A stretch of 64,000 bases of DNA from assembly GCA_963753905.1 (NCBI GenBank), contig CAVWDZ010000001.1:1984001-2048000 (forward strand). The letters are read 5' to 3'. Made by a program: the position numbers and the translations under genes. Origin of the DNA: Bog-756 sp963753905. GTDB taxonomy: Bacteria > Actinomycetota > Acidimicrobiia > Acidimicrobiales > RAAP-2. Within the stretch, counting starts at the first letter, position 1, and every line of letters begins with the position of its first letter. Shown here in pieces: positions 41,599 through 49,937 of the stretch. A model generated the notes under the pieces. The model did no database searches, was not told the origin of the DNA, and saw nothing but the letters and a program-made list of their open reading frames with translations.

Positions 41599-43284
41599 AT
41601 GGCCACTGCCGATCCTGTCTTCACGATCGAACGACTGGTCCGCGACCGCGCCGGCGACCACAGGTGCGGCCTGGTCTTCGCCGACCGCACCTGGACCCAC
41701 GACGAGGTGGTCCGGGCACAGGCTGAACGGGCCGCCCTGCTCCTCTCGCTGCGGCGCCCCGGGCCGTTCCACTTGGCCCTGCTGCTCGACAACGTTCCCG
41801 AGTACATCTTCTGGATGGGCGGGGCGGCGCTGGTCGGTGCCGTGGTCGTCGGCGGGAACCCCACCCACCGGGGCGACGAACTGGCGCGGGACCTCTCACA
41901 TACCGAGTGCCAGCTCCTGGTGACCGACTCCGACCACCGGTCGCTGGTGGAGGGGCACGACCTCGGGCCCGCTCTCCCCGCCGACCGGATCCTGGTCATC
42001 GACGACCCTTCGGGTGACCTGGTCGACGGAGGGTCCTCCCCCTACGGCGCGCTCCTGGGCAGCGTGTCGGGCGCCGCGCTGCCCGAGCCTGGCCGGTCGG
42101 GGGTGACCGAGGAGTCCCTCGGCTATCTCCTGTTCACCTCGGGGACGTCCGGCGCACCCAAGGCCTGCCTGTGCAGCCAGGGCCGGCTCGCCCGGATCGG
42201 CTCCACCGTCGCCCAGATGTTCGAGCTCACCGCCGACGACGTCTGCTACCTCGCGATGCCGCTGTTCCACTCGAACGCGCTGATGGCCGGTTGGGCCCCG
42301 GCCCTCGCCGCCGGGGCGACCGCCGCACTCCGCGAGCGGTTCAGCGCGTCCCAGTTCCTGCCCGACGTGCGTCGCTACGGGGTGACCTACTTCAACTACG
42401 TCGGGAAGCCGCTCTCCTACGTCCTGGCCACACCCGTTCGTCCCGACGACGCCGACAACCCGCTCCGACGCTGCTTCGGCAACGAAGCGGCCGAGGCCGA
42501 CGTGGCCAGGTTCGCCGATCGCTTCGGCTGCACCGTGCAGGACGCCTACGGGTCCACCGAAGGCGGGGCGGCTGTGCAACGCACACCGGACACCCCGCGC
42601 GGCGCCCTCGGGCGGGCCCTGCCGGGTCTGCTCATCATGAACCCTGAGACCGGTGAGGAGTGCCCCAGAGCCGAGTTCGACGAGAACGGGCGGCTGCTCA
42701 ACGCCGAGGAGGCCATCGGCGAGATGGTCAGCCAGACCGGGGCCGCGGGCTTCGAGGGGTACTGGCGCAACAGCGAAGCGCACAGCGCCCGGATCAAGAA
42801 CGGCTGGTACTGGACCGGGGACCTGGCCTACCGCGACGCCGACGACTTCTTCTATTTCGGGGGTCGCGACTACGACTGGCTGCGCGTCGACGGTGAGAAC
42901 TTCGCCTCCGCACCGGTGGAGGGGATCCTCCAACGCCACCCCGACGTGCTCCTGGCCTCGGTTTACGCCGTCCCGGACACCGTGGTCGGGGATCAGGTGA
43001 TGGCCACCCTCCTCCTCCGTCCGGAACGCAGGTTCGACGCGGACGGGTTCGCCGGGTTCCTCGCCGGCGAGTCGGATCTCGGCACCAAGTGGGCGCCGCG
43101 GTACGTCCGGATCGCCGACGAGCTCCCGACCACCGCGACCTCCAAGGTCCTCAAGCGGGTGCTCCGCAACGAGGGGTGGCACTGCGACGATCCGGTGTGG
43201 TGGCAACCGACCAGGGGTACTCCGTACCGTCTCATGGTGCCGGCCGATGTCGACGAGCTCGACCGGGTCATCGCCGGACGCTGA
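41599..43284 (+). CDS. fadD17: Steroid side-chain acyl-CoA synthetase, FadD17-like
   Basis: Acyl-CoA synthetase of 561 residues. The sequence follows mycobacterial FadD17, which activates steroids with a shortened (C5) side chain: LLFTSGTSGAPKACLCSQGR (P-loop), DDVCYLAMPLFHSNALMAGW, FSASQFLPDVRRYGVTYFNY, VGKPLSYVLATP, DAYGSTEGGAAVQRTPDTPR, WTGDLAYRDADDFFYFGGR and DWLRVDGENFASAPVEGIL. The last region TATSKVLKRVL holds the C-terminal lysine. Acts in the cytoplasm, feeding beta-oxidation. Divergent from an LLM oxidoreductase across a KstR-type operator; convergent with ltp2. Confidence 0.87.
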   Translation: MATADPVFTIERLVRDRAGDHRCGLVFADRTWTHDEVVRAQAERAALLLSLRRPGPFHLALLLDNVPEYIFWMGGAALVGAVVVGGNPTHRGDELARDLSHTECQLLVTDSDHRSLVEGHDLGPALPADRILVIDDPSGDLVDGGSSPYGALLGSVSGAALPEPGRSGVTEESLGYLLFTSGTSGAPKACLCSQGRLARIGSTVAQMFELTADDVCYLAMPLFHSNALMAGWAPALAAGATAALRERFSASQFLPDVRRYGVTYFNYVGKPLSYVLATPVRPDDADNPLRRCFGNEAAEADVARFADRFGCTVQDAYGSTEGGAAVQRTPDTPRGALGRALPGLLIMNPETGEECPRAEFDENGRLLNAEEAIGEMVSQTGAAGFEGYWRNSEAHSARIKNGWYWTGDLAYRDADDFFYFGGRDYDWLRVDGENFASAPVEGILQRHPDVLLASVYAVPDTVVGDQVMATLLLRPERRFDADGFAGFLAGESDLGTKWAPRYVRIADELPTTATSKVLKRVLRNEGWHCDDPVWWQPTRGTPYRLMVPADVDELDRVIAGR

Positions 43285-43337
43285 AGAGCCAGTCGGGCCG
43301 GCGATCGACCCCGAGCTACCCGACCGACGGTCCCGGC

Positions 43338-44525
43338 TCAGCGGTCGACGCCGAGGATGAGCCCGCTGGTCGGGACCCCGGTTCCGGCGGTGACCAGCAC
43401 GTGCTCGACGTCGGGTACCTGGTTGGTCGAGTCCCCCCGCACCTGGCGCACACCCTCGGCGATCCCGTTCATCCCGTGCAGGTACGCCTCTCCGAGCTGA
43501 CCCCCGTGGGTGTTGACGGGGAGGCCGCCGCCGAGCTCGATGTTGCCGTCCCGCACGAAGTCCTTCGCCTCGCCCTTGGTACAGAAGCCGAGTGCCTCGA
43601 GCTGGTACAGGACGTAGGGGGTGAAGTGGTCGTAGATCACCGCCGTCTGGATGTCGGCCGGCGAGAGCTTCGACGTCGCCCAGAGCTGGCGGGCCACCGC
43701 GACCATCTCCCCGAGCTCGCAGAGATCGTCGTAGTAGTACGACGTCATCATCTCCTGTCCCGGGCCGGCCCCCTGGGCCGCGGCCCGGATCACCGCCGGC
43801 GGGCGCAGGAGGTCGCGGGCCCGCTCCAGCGACGTGACCACCAGCGCCTGGCCGCCGTCGGTCTCCTGGCAGCAGTCGAGGAGGTGCAGCGGCTCGACGA
43901 TCCAACGCGAGTTCTGATGGTCCTCGAGGGTGATCGGCTGCTTGTAGAACCACGCTTTGGGGTTGGTGGCCGCGTGGCGACGGTCGGCGACCGCCACCCG
44001 GCCGAGATCCTCCGAAGTGGCACCGGTCACATGGAGGTACCGCTGCGCGGCCATGGCAACCCACTGGGCCGGGGTGAGCAACCCCTGCGGCGCGTACCAG
44101 GCGAAATTGGCCGTCTCCGCGTTGGGTGCCGGCGGGCGGCCCTGCACCCCGGCGCCGAAGCGGTTCCCCGAACGCTCGTTGAAGGCCCGGTAGCAGACGA
44201 CGACGTCGGCGACCCCGGCATCGACGGCCATGGCCGCCTGCTGGATGGTCCCGGCCCCGGCACCACCGCCGTAGTGGACGCGGCTGAAGAACGAGAGCTC
44301 CCCCATGCCGAGGCTGCGCGCGATCTCGATCTCGGGATTGGTGTCGGCACTGAAGGTGACCAGCCCGTCGACATCGGCCGGCTCGAGACCGCAGTCACGG
44401 AGGGCCAGGTCCACGGCCTCGACCGCCAGTCGCAGCTCGCTCCGTCCGGACTCCTTGGAGAACTCGGTCGCGCCGATGCCGACGATCGCCGTCCTGTCGG
44501 TGAAGCTGTGGTCGGTGCCGCTCAC
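43338..44525 (-). CDS. ltp2: Steroid side-chain aldolase Ltp2 (thiolase-like lipid-transfer protein)
   Basis: Thiolase-superfamily enzyme, 395 residues. In Mycobacterium and Rhodococcus, Ltp2 with the DUF35 part of ChsH2 cleaves the 17-hydroxy-3-oxo-pregnene-carboxyl-CoA by retro-aldol reaction, releasing propionyl-CoA and the C19 androstane. Family marks: AIVGIGATEFSKESGRSELR, YRAFNERSGNRFG, DRRHAATNPKAWFYKQPIT, EDHQNSRWIVEPLHLLDCCQ, VIYDHFTPYVLYQLEALGF and the C-terminal NTHGGQLGEAYLHGMNGIAE. As in other SCP-x-like thiolases the usual nucleophilic Cys is absent. Last gene of the chs operon; its start overlaps chsH1 by four bases. Confidence 0.93.
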   Translation of the reverse strand: MSGTDHSFTDRTAIVGIGATEFSKESGRSELRLAVEAVDLALRDCGLEPADVDGLVTFSADTNPEIEIARSLGMGELSFFSRVHYGGGAGAGTIQQAAMAVDAGVADVVVCYRAFNERSGNRFGAGVQGRPPAPNAETANFAWYAPQGLLTPAQWVAMAAQRYLHVTGATSEDLGRVAVADRRHAATNPKAWFYKQPITLEDHQNSRWIVEPLHLLDCCQETDGGQALVVTSLERARDLLRPPAVIRAAAQGAGPGQEMMTSYYYDDLCELGEMVAVARQLWATSKLSPADIQTAVIYDHFTPYVLYQLEALGFCTKGEAKDFVRDGNIELGGGLPVNTHGGQLGEAYLHGMNGIAEGVRQVRGDSTNQVPDVEHVLVTAGTGVPTSGLILGVDR

Positions 44526-44995
44526 CGGGCACCCCCGGCGGGGAGGAGCAGCCGGACGGTGCCGGTCACGTGGTCGCCCAGACTGTTGGCACCGCGGAGG
44601 GTGATCTCGACTGCACCCCGCCCCTCTGCGTCGGCCGCGTCGTCCTTCGCAGTGACCGAACCGGTCAGCGTCATCGTGTCGTCCGGGTAGTTGGGGGCAC
44701 CCAGGCGGATACCCACGTCCGTCAACACGGCGCCCGGGCCTGCCCAGTCGGTCACGTAGCGGCCGACCAGCCCGTTGGTCGAGAGGATGTTCATGAAGAT
44801 GTCCTTCGACCCCCGCTCGACTGCCAGGACCGGGTCGTGATGGACGTCCTGGTAATCGCGCGACGCAAGGGCGGTGGACACGATGAGGGTGCGGGTGAGC
44901 GGGACGACGAGCTCAGGGAGGGCATCGCCGACCGCCACCTCGTCGAGACGGCGGGTGGTCGGGCGGAAGCCGGTTGCCCGGGTCGCCGCCGTCAC
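44522..44995 (-). CDS. chsH1: MaoC-like enoyl-CoA hydratase subunit ChsH1
   Basis: Small hotdog-fold hydratase subunit, 157 residues, pairing with ChsH2 to hydrate the C17-C20 double bond of the steroid pregnadiene-CoA. The diagnostic segment is STALASRDYQDVHHDPVLAV, with the catalytic Asp/His (DVHHD), then GSKDIFMNILSTNGLVGRYV and TDWAGPGAVLTDVGIRLG. Slightly longer than the mycobacterial protein (about 129), with an N-terminal extension of about 20 residues. Overlaps both neighbours by four bases. Confidence 0.92.
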   Translation of the reverse strand: MTAATRATGFRPTTRRLDEVAVGDALPELVVPLTRTLIVSTALASRDYQDVHHDPVLAVERGSKDIFMNILSTNGLVGRYVTDWAGPGAVLTDVGIRLGAPNYPDDTMTLTGSVTAKDDAADAEGRGAVEITLRGANSLGDHVTGTVRLLLPAGGAR

Positions 44996-46155
44996 GCCGG
45001 GACCCGGTCGGACGGCGCGAGGTCGGAGACCACCTGGCGCCCGAGTCGGGCCAGCTGGGCACTCGGGGCGCCGAGCATGAGCGCGAGCTGCTTACCCCAG
45101 AGGAAGTAGCGGTGGATCGGATAGGAGATGTCCGCCCCCATGCCCCCGTGGAGATGCTGGGTGGCGAAGACCACCCGCTGACCGGCGTCGGCCGCGAACC
45201 ACGCGGCGACGCTCACCGCGCGGTCGGCGTCCAGGCCGTGGTCGAGGCGCCAGGCGGCCTGCCAGGTCGTGACCCTGACTGCCTCAGTGTCGATGGCCGC
45301 ATCGGCGGCCCTCAGCATCGTCCCCTGGAAGGTGGAGAGGGGCCGTCCGAACTGCTCACGGGTGTTCAGGTATGCAGCCGTCTGGGCCACGGCGGCCTCG
45401 GCCACCCCGAGCTGGAGCGCGCACAACCCCGTCCAGGCCCGGTCGAGCATCCATGCCACGACCGCCCCGCCGCGTCCCGGGTCCCCGTGGGCCAGGAGGT
45501 CGTCCCCGACGACGACCACGTCCTCGAGGTGAAGATGCGGATGGACCTCTCGGTTGGTGGTGAGCGCCCGCTCGATGCGCACCCCGGGCGCGGAGGGATC
45601 GAGCGCGGCGACCACCACGCCGTCGTCGGTGGCGACGGGCACGAGCACACGGTCGGCCACGTGGGCGTACGGGACGGCGAACGCGGTCCCGCGGAGCCGC
45701 AGACCTCCATCGGCGTCGCGTTCGGCCTGGACGGAGGGCCGACCGGGTCCGCCGACCGCCACGTCGGCCGCCACGTCGGCCAGTGCGGCGGTCAGGACGG
45801 CGGTTCCGGCGATCGTCCCGGGCAGGAGGGCGGCCTGCAGACGCTCCGAGCCGAACTCGGCGACCGGGAGCCCGCCGAGGACCAGGGTCGCCCAGAGCGG
45901 CACCGGCGCAACCACCCGGCCCTGGGCCTCGAGGAGCAGCGCCAGTTCCACGAGTCCGTAGCCGCCCCCACCGTGGACGGTGGGAAGGGCGAGTCCGAGC
46001 AGCCCGGCCTTGGCCAGCTCCGCCCAGAGGTCGCGGTCGACGCGGTCAACGGTCGACTCGACCTCCTGGACCCGCTCGGGCGTGACCAGCCCGGAGAAGA
46101 TGCGTGCGGCGGCCTCTGCTGCCGCGGTCTGCACATCGTCGAAGGTGAAGTCCAT
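44992..46155 (-). CDS. chsE1: Acyl-CoA dehydrogenase ChsE1 (FadE28-like)
   Basis: One chain of the alpha2beta2 ChsE1-ChsE2 dehydrogenase, which oxidises the three-carbon steroid side chain (3-oxo-4-pregnene-20-carboxyl-CoA). 387 residues. Features: MDFTFDDVQTAAAEAAARIF, LPTVHGGGGYGLVELALLLE, TREQFGRPLSTFQGTMLRAA and HLHGGMGADISYPIHRYFLW, the last close to FadE28. It lacks the usual catalytic glutamate region and flavin contacts are split between chains, as known for these heteromers. The ATG shares one base with the chsH2 stop (TGATG). Compared with M. tuberculosis the gene has moved to between chsH2 and chsH1. Confidence 0.9.
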   Translation of the reverse strand: MDFTFDDVQTAAAEAAARIFSGLVTPERVQEVESTVDRVDRDLWAELAKAGLLGLALPTVHGGGGYGLVELALLLEAQGRVVAPVPLWATLVLGGLPVAEFGSERLQAALLPGTIAGTAVLTAALADVAADVAVGGPGRPSVQAERDADGGLRLRGTAFAVPYAHVADRVLVPVATDDGVVVAALDPSAPGVRIERALTTNREVHPHLHLEDVVVVGDDLLAHGDPGRGGAVVAWMLDRAWTGLCALQLGVAEAAVAQTAAYLNTREQFGRPLSTFQGTMLRAADAAIDTEAVRVTTWQAAWRLDHGLDADRAVSVAAWFAADAGQRVVFATQHLHGGMGADISYPIHRYFLWGKQLALMLGAPSAQLARLGRQVVSDLAPSDRVPA

Positions 46156-47177
46156 CAGCTCGTCCTCGTCTCGTCGTCGGGTCCCGCGTCGCTCACGCCC
46201 CCTGCCGGGTGGAAGACCGGGAGGGTCAGGTCGTCGTCGAAGTCCTCGAATGCGGCCTCGACCGCCATGCCGATGGCGGCTGTCTCGCGGGTGATGCCGG
46301 ACATGTTGGCCACGAGGCGGGTGCCCTCTTCGAGCTCGACCAGGGCGACGACCAGCGGATAGTCGAATGCCGGCACCTGGGGGTAGTGGTTGACCACGAA
46401 GCTGTAGATGGTGCCCCGTCCCGAGGCTTCGAGTGCGTCCCACTCGAAGGAGCGACAACGGGCACAGGATGGCCGCGGCGGATGGCGCAGCGTGCCGCAG
46501 GCCGTACAGCGCTGGATGAGGAGCTGGTGCCGCTTGGCTCCCTCGAAGAAGAAGGCGTTGTCCTGGGTGAGCGCGGGCCGGGGCCGTAACGGTCGTTCGA
46601 CGGCCGTCTCGGCGGGGCGCGCGGTGCCGGTGCCTGGCTTGAACTTGAGGACCCGGAACCGCATCGTGGCGACCAGTTCGCCCCGCTGGTCCCGGTACTC
46701 GAGACGGTTGGTGATGAAATGACCGAGACCGAGCCCGGTCTTCTTCTCCCCCGACACCGAGTCGATGATCGAAGAGACCTCGAGGTGGTCCCCGGGGACG
46801 AGTGGCCGCTCGTAGTGCTGGTCACAGTTGGTGGCCACCACTGAGGTGAACCCGGCCTCGTCGAGCAGCGCCGACAGTTGCTCGCTCGGCGAGTCGGACG
46901 GAGCCCTGCCGGCGGCACGGGACTCGTCGGATTGCTGGCTCGCCCGCAGACCCCGCATCGTCCAGGCCTGGAGCATCGTCGGCGGGGCGATGACCCCGGG
47001 GAAGCCTGCCTCCTTCGCCGCGATGTCGTCGACGTAGACCGGATTGACATCTCCGGTGGCCTCGACCCAGTGGCGGATCATGGCCTGGTTGACCGGGTCC
47101 TGGCCCCGCATGGGCGGACCGGACGACTTGCCGACGAAGGACTGGAGGCGCTCGTCCAGCGAGACGGCACCGCTCAT
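46155..47177 (-). CDS. chsH2: ChsH2: MaoC-like hydratase fused to DUF35 (OB-fold/zinc-ribbon)
   Basis: About 340 residues with two domains. Residues 1-170 are MaoC-like (IRHWVEATGDVNPVYVDDIA, FPGVIAPPTMLQAWTMRGL, YERPLVPGDHLEVSSIIDS), pairing with ChsH1. Residues 205-320 are DUF35: the zinc ribbon CTACGTLRHPPRPSCARC (Cys pairs) and an OB-fold (GTIYSFVVNHYPQVPAFDYP, GTRLVANMSGI). The DUF35 part binds and stabilises Ltp2. ATGA overlap with chsE2. Start chosen from the overlap and the domain beginning; the long upstream open frame is a shadow of chsE2. Confidence 0.93.
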   Translation of the reverse strand: MSGAVSLDERLQSFVGKSSGPPMRGQDPVNQAMIRHWVEATGDVNPVYVDDIAAKEAGFPGVIAPPTMLQAWTMRGLRASQQSDESRAAGRAPSDSPSEQLSALLDEAGFTSVVATNCDQHYERPLVPGDHLEVSSIIDSVSGEKKTGLGLGHFITNRLEYRDQRGELVATMRFRVLKFKPGTGTARPAETAVERPLRPRPALTQDNAFFFEGAKRHQLLIQRCTACGTLRHPPRPSCARCRSFEWDALEASGRGTIYSFVVNHYPQVPAFDYPLVVALVELEEGTRLVANMSGITRETAAIGMAVEAAFEDFDDDLTLPVFHPAGGVSDAGPDDETRTS

Positions 47178-48334
47178 CGTGCGGCACGCTTCATGCCGAG
47201 GCCTGCGGTGGCCAGGATCTCGCGCTGGACCTCGTTGACACCCCCGCCGAAGGTGTTGATCTGGGACTGGCGGCCGGCCCGTTCGAGATCGCCGCGCAGC
47301 ACTGCGCCCGGTGAGCCAGGGCTCAGGTATCCACCGGCACCCACGATGCCGAGCAGTGTGCGGTAGACCTCGACGGTCGACTCGGTGCCGAAGACCTTGA
47401 CCGCCGAGGAGTCGGCCGGCCCGAGGGTCCCGTCGCCGACGGCTGCGGCCATCCGCCAAGTCAGAAGCTTCTGGGCGTCGAGGAGCGCGTAGGTCTTGGC
47501 CAGGTCCTCCTGGATCCAGCCGACCTCGGTGAGGCCCTGTTCGTCGACCCAGGCCGCCACCTCGTCCCAGAGCCGGAAGGCCAGCGCTCCGACGGCTGCC
47601 AGGCCGACCCGCTCGTGATTGAGCTGGCCGGTGATGAGGCGCCACCCGCCGTGGAGTTCCCCCACCAGAGCCTCACGGGGAACCCGGACGTCCTCGTAGT
47701 ACGAGGCGGTGGTGGCCACGCCGCCGACCGTGACGATCGGGGTGCAGGAGAAACCGGGCGTCGCCGTGGGCACCAGAAAGATCGAGATGCCCTTGTGCTT
47801 GGGGGCGTCAGGTTCGGTCCGGCACGCCAACCAGATGTAGTCGGCCTGGTCGGCGCCGCTGGTGAAGACCTTGTTGCCGTTGATCAGCCACTCGTCCCCG
47901 TCGAGGACGGCCCGCGTTCGCAACGAGGCGAGATCGGTGCCCGCACCGGGCTCGGTGTACCCGATGGCACAGCTGATCTCGCCGGCCAGGATGCCGGGGA
48001 GGAAGAACTTCTTCTGGTCTTCCGTCCCGTGGTTGATGAGCATGGGGCCGACAGTGCTCAGGGTCACGAAGGGAAAGGGCGCACGAGCCCGCTGCACCTC
48101 GGTGAAGAAGATGAACTGGTCGGTCGCCGGCCTTCCCTGTCCCCCGTACTCCCGCGGCCAACCGATGCCCAGCCATCCGTCGTGTCCCATCTGGCGCACC
48201 AGCCTGCGGAAGGTGGCCGCCCCCTCCGACTCGGTGTCGATCGCTTCGCGCACCTCGGGGGTGAGCAACCTGGCGAAGTAGTCCCGTAGTTCCGCCCGGA
48301 GCTCGAGTTGCTCAGGTGTCTCCTCGAGGTACAT
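47174..48334 (-). CDS. chsE2: Acyl-CoA dehydrogenase ChsE2 (FadE29-like)
   Basis: Second chain of the ChsE1-ChsE2 steroid acyl-CoA dehydrogenase, 386 residues. Motifs: MYLEETPEQLELRAELRDYF, GIGWPREYGGQGRPATDQFI, EISCAIGYTEPGAGTDLASL (FAD and substrate region), DEWLINGNKVFTSGADQADY, LITGQLNHERVGLA and NTFGGGVNEVQREILATAGL. These closely follow FadE29. First gene of the five-gene operon chsE2-chsH2-chsE1-chsH1-ltp2, all overlapping by one or four bases. ATG at 48334 has GGAGGG eight bases upstream. Confidence 0.93.
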   Translation of the reverse strand: MYLEETPEQLELRAELRDYFARLLTPEVREAIDTESEGAATFRRLVRQMGHDGWLGIGWPREYGGQGRPATDQFIFFTEVQRARAPFPFVTLSTVGPMLINHGTEDQKKFFLPGILAGEISCAIGYTEPGAGTDLASLRTRAVLDGDEWLINGNKVFTSGADQADYIWLACRTEPDAPKHKGISIFLVPTATPGFSCTPIVTVGGVATTASYYEDVRVPREALVGELHGGWRLITGQLNHERVGLAAVGALAFRLWDEVAAWVDEQGLTEVGWIQEDLAKTYALLDAQKLLTWRMAAAVGDGTLGPADSSAVKVFGTESTVEVYRTLLGIVGAGGYLSPGSPGAVLRGDLERAGRQSQINTFGGGVNEVQREILATAGLGMKRAAR

Positions 48335-48657
48335 GACCTGTTCCCTCCACTCTCTGCCGGCTGGATCTGCTGCGTCTGGCGTCGGCCGACAGCGGGCCGG
48401 CACTACCCGGACGAGGGCGGGAAGGCGCCGGGCGAGCGGGGTCCGACCGGACGTGCCGGTCCACGTGGACCCCCGACCCCCGGCACGTTCGAGCCATCTT
48501 TCGGAGCGCCACCGGGTCCCGATCGATCTGAGGCCCGGCGCAGCTGTCCTATGATAACTGATACACGTTCTAGAAACGCAGTTGCCATCCCGGGTGCGGC
48601 GACCGGCCACCGGCCGGCGACCGCCTGCAGGGATGAGCTCGGCCTCAGGGGGACCAC
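48335..48657. other. Divergent promoter region between chsE2 and the P450
   Basis: 323 bases. The chsE2-proximal part is GC-rich with no recognisable gene. The P450-proximal part, from about 48545, is AT-richer and holds the KstR-like operator listed separately (48559-48572). Confidence 0.5.
48559..48572 (+). promoter_or_regulatory. KstR-like operator between chs operon and CYP125-type gene
   Basis: TGATACACGTTCTA matches TnnAACnnGTTnnA at seven of eight fixed positions (T for A in the first half-site); its other strand begins TAGAACGTGT, an excellent KstR half-site context. It lies 86 bases before the P450 start and could serve both directions. Confidence 0.55.
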
Positions 48658-49887
48658 ATGGAACTGGGCGACATCGACCTGGGGGATCCAGGCAATTTCG
48701 TGGATGGTGTCCCGTATGAGTGGTTCGCCTACCTGCGCCACGAGGCGCCGGTCTTCTGGCACCCGGACCCGACGGGGTTCGCCGATGGCTTCTGGTCGGT
48801 CACCCGCTTCGCCGACTGCATCGGGGTCAACCGGGACTTCGAGCACTTCTCCTCGTCGCGCTCGGCCACGCTCTTCCACGACTTCGACGAGGAAATGCTC
48901 ACGCAGCAGCGCATGATGATGCTCAACATGGACCCGCCCATGCACACCCGCTACCGGCGACTGGTCAACAAGGGCTTCACCCCTCGGATGATCCGCGACC
49001 TCGAGGCGAAGGTGGTGGAGTCGGCGGACGGGATCCTCGACTCCGTCTGCGAAGGAGGATCGGCCGATTTCGTCGAACAGATCTCGGCCGAGCTGCCGCT
49101 CCAGGTGATCGCCGACCTGATGGGCGTGCCTCAGGAAGACCGTCACCTGGTCTTCAACTGGTCCAACCGGATGATCGGCGCCGAGGATCCCGAGTACCAG
49201 GTCAGCGCCGAAGAGAGCGGTCAAGCAGCCATGGAGATCTACGCCTACGCCGACGAGCTCTGCGAGAAGAAGCGGCTCGATCCACACGCCGACCTGTTGA
49301 GCGTCCTGACCCAGGCCGAGATCGACGGTGACCGCCTCTCCCAGCTCGAGCTCGATTTGTTCTTCCTGTTGCTCTCGGTCGCCGGCAACGAGACGACCCG
49401 CAACCTCATCTCGGGGGCGATGGTCGCCTTCTTCGACAATCCCGACCAGTGGGAGCGCCTCCGGGCCGACCGATCGCTGCTCCCGTCGGCCATCGAGGAG
49501 ATGTTGCGCTACGTCTCGCCGGTGATGCACTTCCGACGCCAGGCCACCTCCGACCTGATCATCGGGGATCAGAAAGTGAAGGAGGGTGACAAGGTCGTCT
49601 TCTGGCACATCTCGGCCAACCGCGACGAGTCGGTCTTCCGCGACCCGGACAGGTTCGACATCGGGCGCGCCCCCAACAATCACATGGCCTTCGGCGGCGG
49701 CGGCCCCCATTTCTGCCTCGGGGCGAATCTGGCCCGGATGGAGATCCGGGTGATGTTCGACCGGCTGCTCGACCGGCTGCCCGACATCCATCTCAACGGA
49801 GACGTGCAGCGACTCCGCTCCAACTTCATCAACGGGGTCAAGCACATCCCGGTGAGCTTCACTCCCTCTGCCCCGGTCTGCCGCTAG
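48658..49887 (+). CDS. cyp125: Cytochrome P450, CYP125/CYP142-like steroid C26 hydroxylase
   Basis: About 409 residues. I-helix AGNETTRN (242-249), ExxR at Glu281-Arg284, heme loop FGGGGPHFCLGANLARMEI with Cys353. Family-specific stretches LQVIADLMGVPQEDRHLVF, WSNRMIGAEDPEY and LRSNFINGVKHIPVSF agree with mycobacterial CYP125, which oxidises the terminal methyl of the cholesterol side chain to the acid that FadD19 activates. CYP142 does the same reaction and cannot be excluded. No membrane segment. Redox partners (ferredoxin, reductase) are not in the window. Divergent from the chs operon. Confidence 0.88.
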   Translation: MELGDIDLGDPGNFVDGVPYEWFAYLRHEAPVFWHPDPTGFADGFWSVTRFADCIGVNRDFEHFSSSRSATLFHDFDEEMLTQQRMMMLNMDPPMHTRYRRLVNKGFTPRMIRDLEAKVVESADGILDSVCEGGSADFVEQISAELPLQVIADLMGVPQEDRHLVFNWSNRMIGAEDPEYQVSAEESGQAAMEIYAYADELCEKKRLDPHADLLSVLTQAEIDGDRLSQLELDLFFLLLSVAGNETTRNLISGAMVAFFDNPDQWERLRADRSLLPSAIEEMLRYVSPVMHFRRQATSDLIIGDQKVKEGDKVVFWHISANRDESVFRDPDRFDIGRAPNNHMAFGGGGPHFCLGANLARMEIRVMFDRLLDRLPDIHLNGDVQRLRSNFINGVKHIPVSFTPSAPVCR

Positions 49888-49937
49888 CCCCGACCGCCGC
49901 GCCGGTCCATCCCAGAAAGCACAAGAGAGCCGAGCCC

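Noticed and set aside
41896..44064. 722-codon minus-strand frame across the FadD17-like gene and ltp2
   Set aside because: Arg/Gly/Pro-rich, no recognisable domain; both real genes show strong family motifs.
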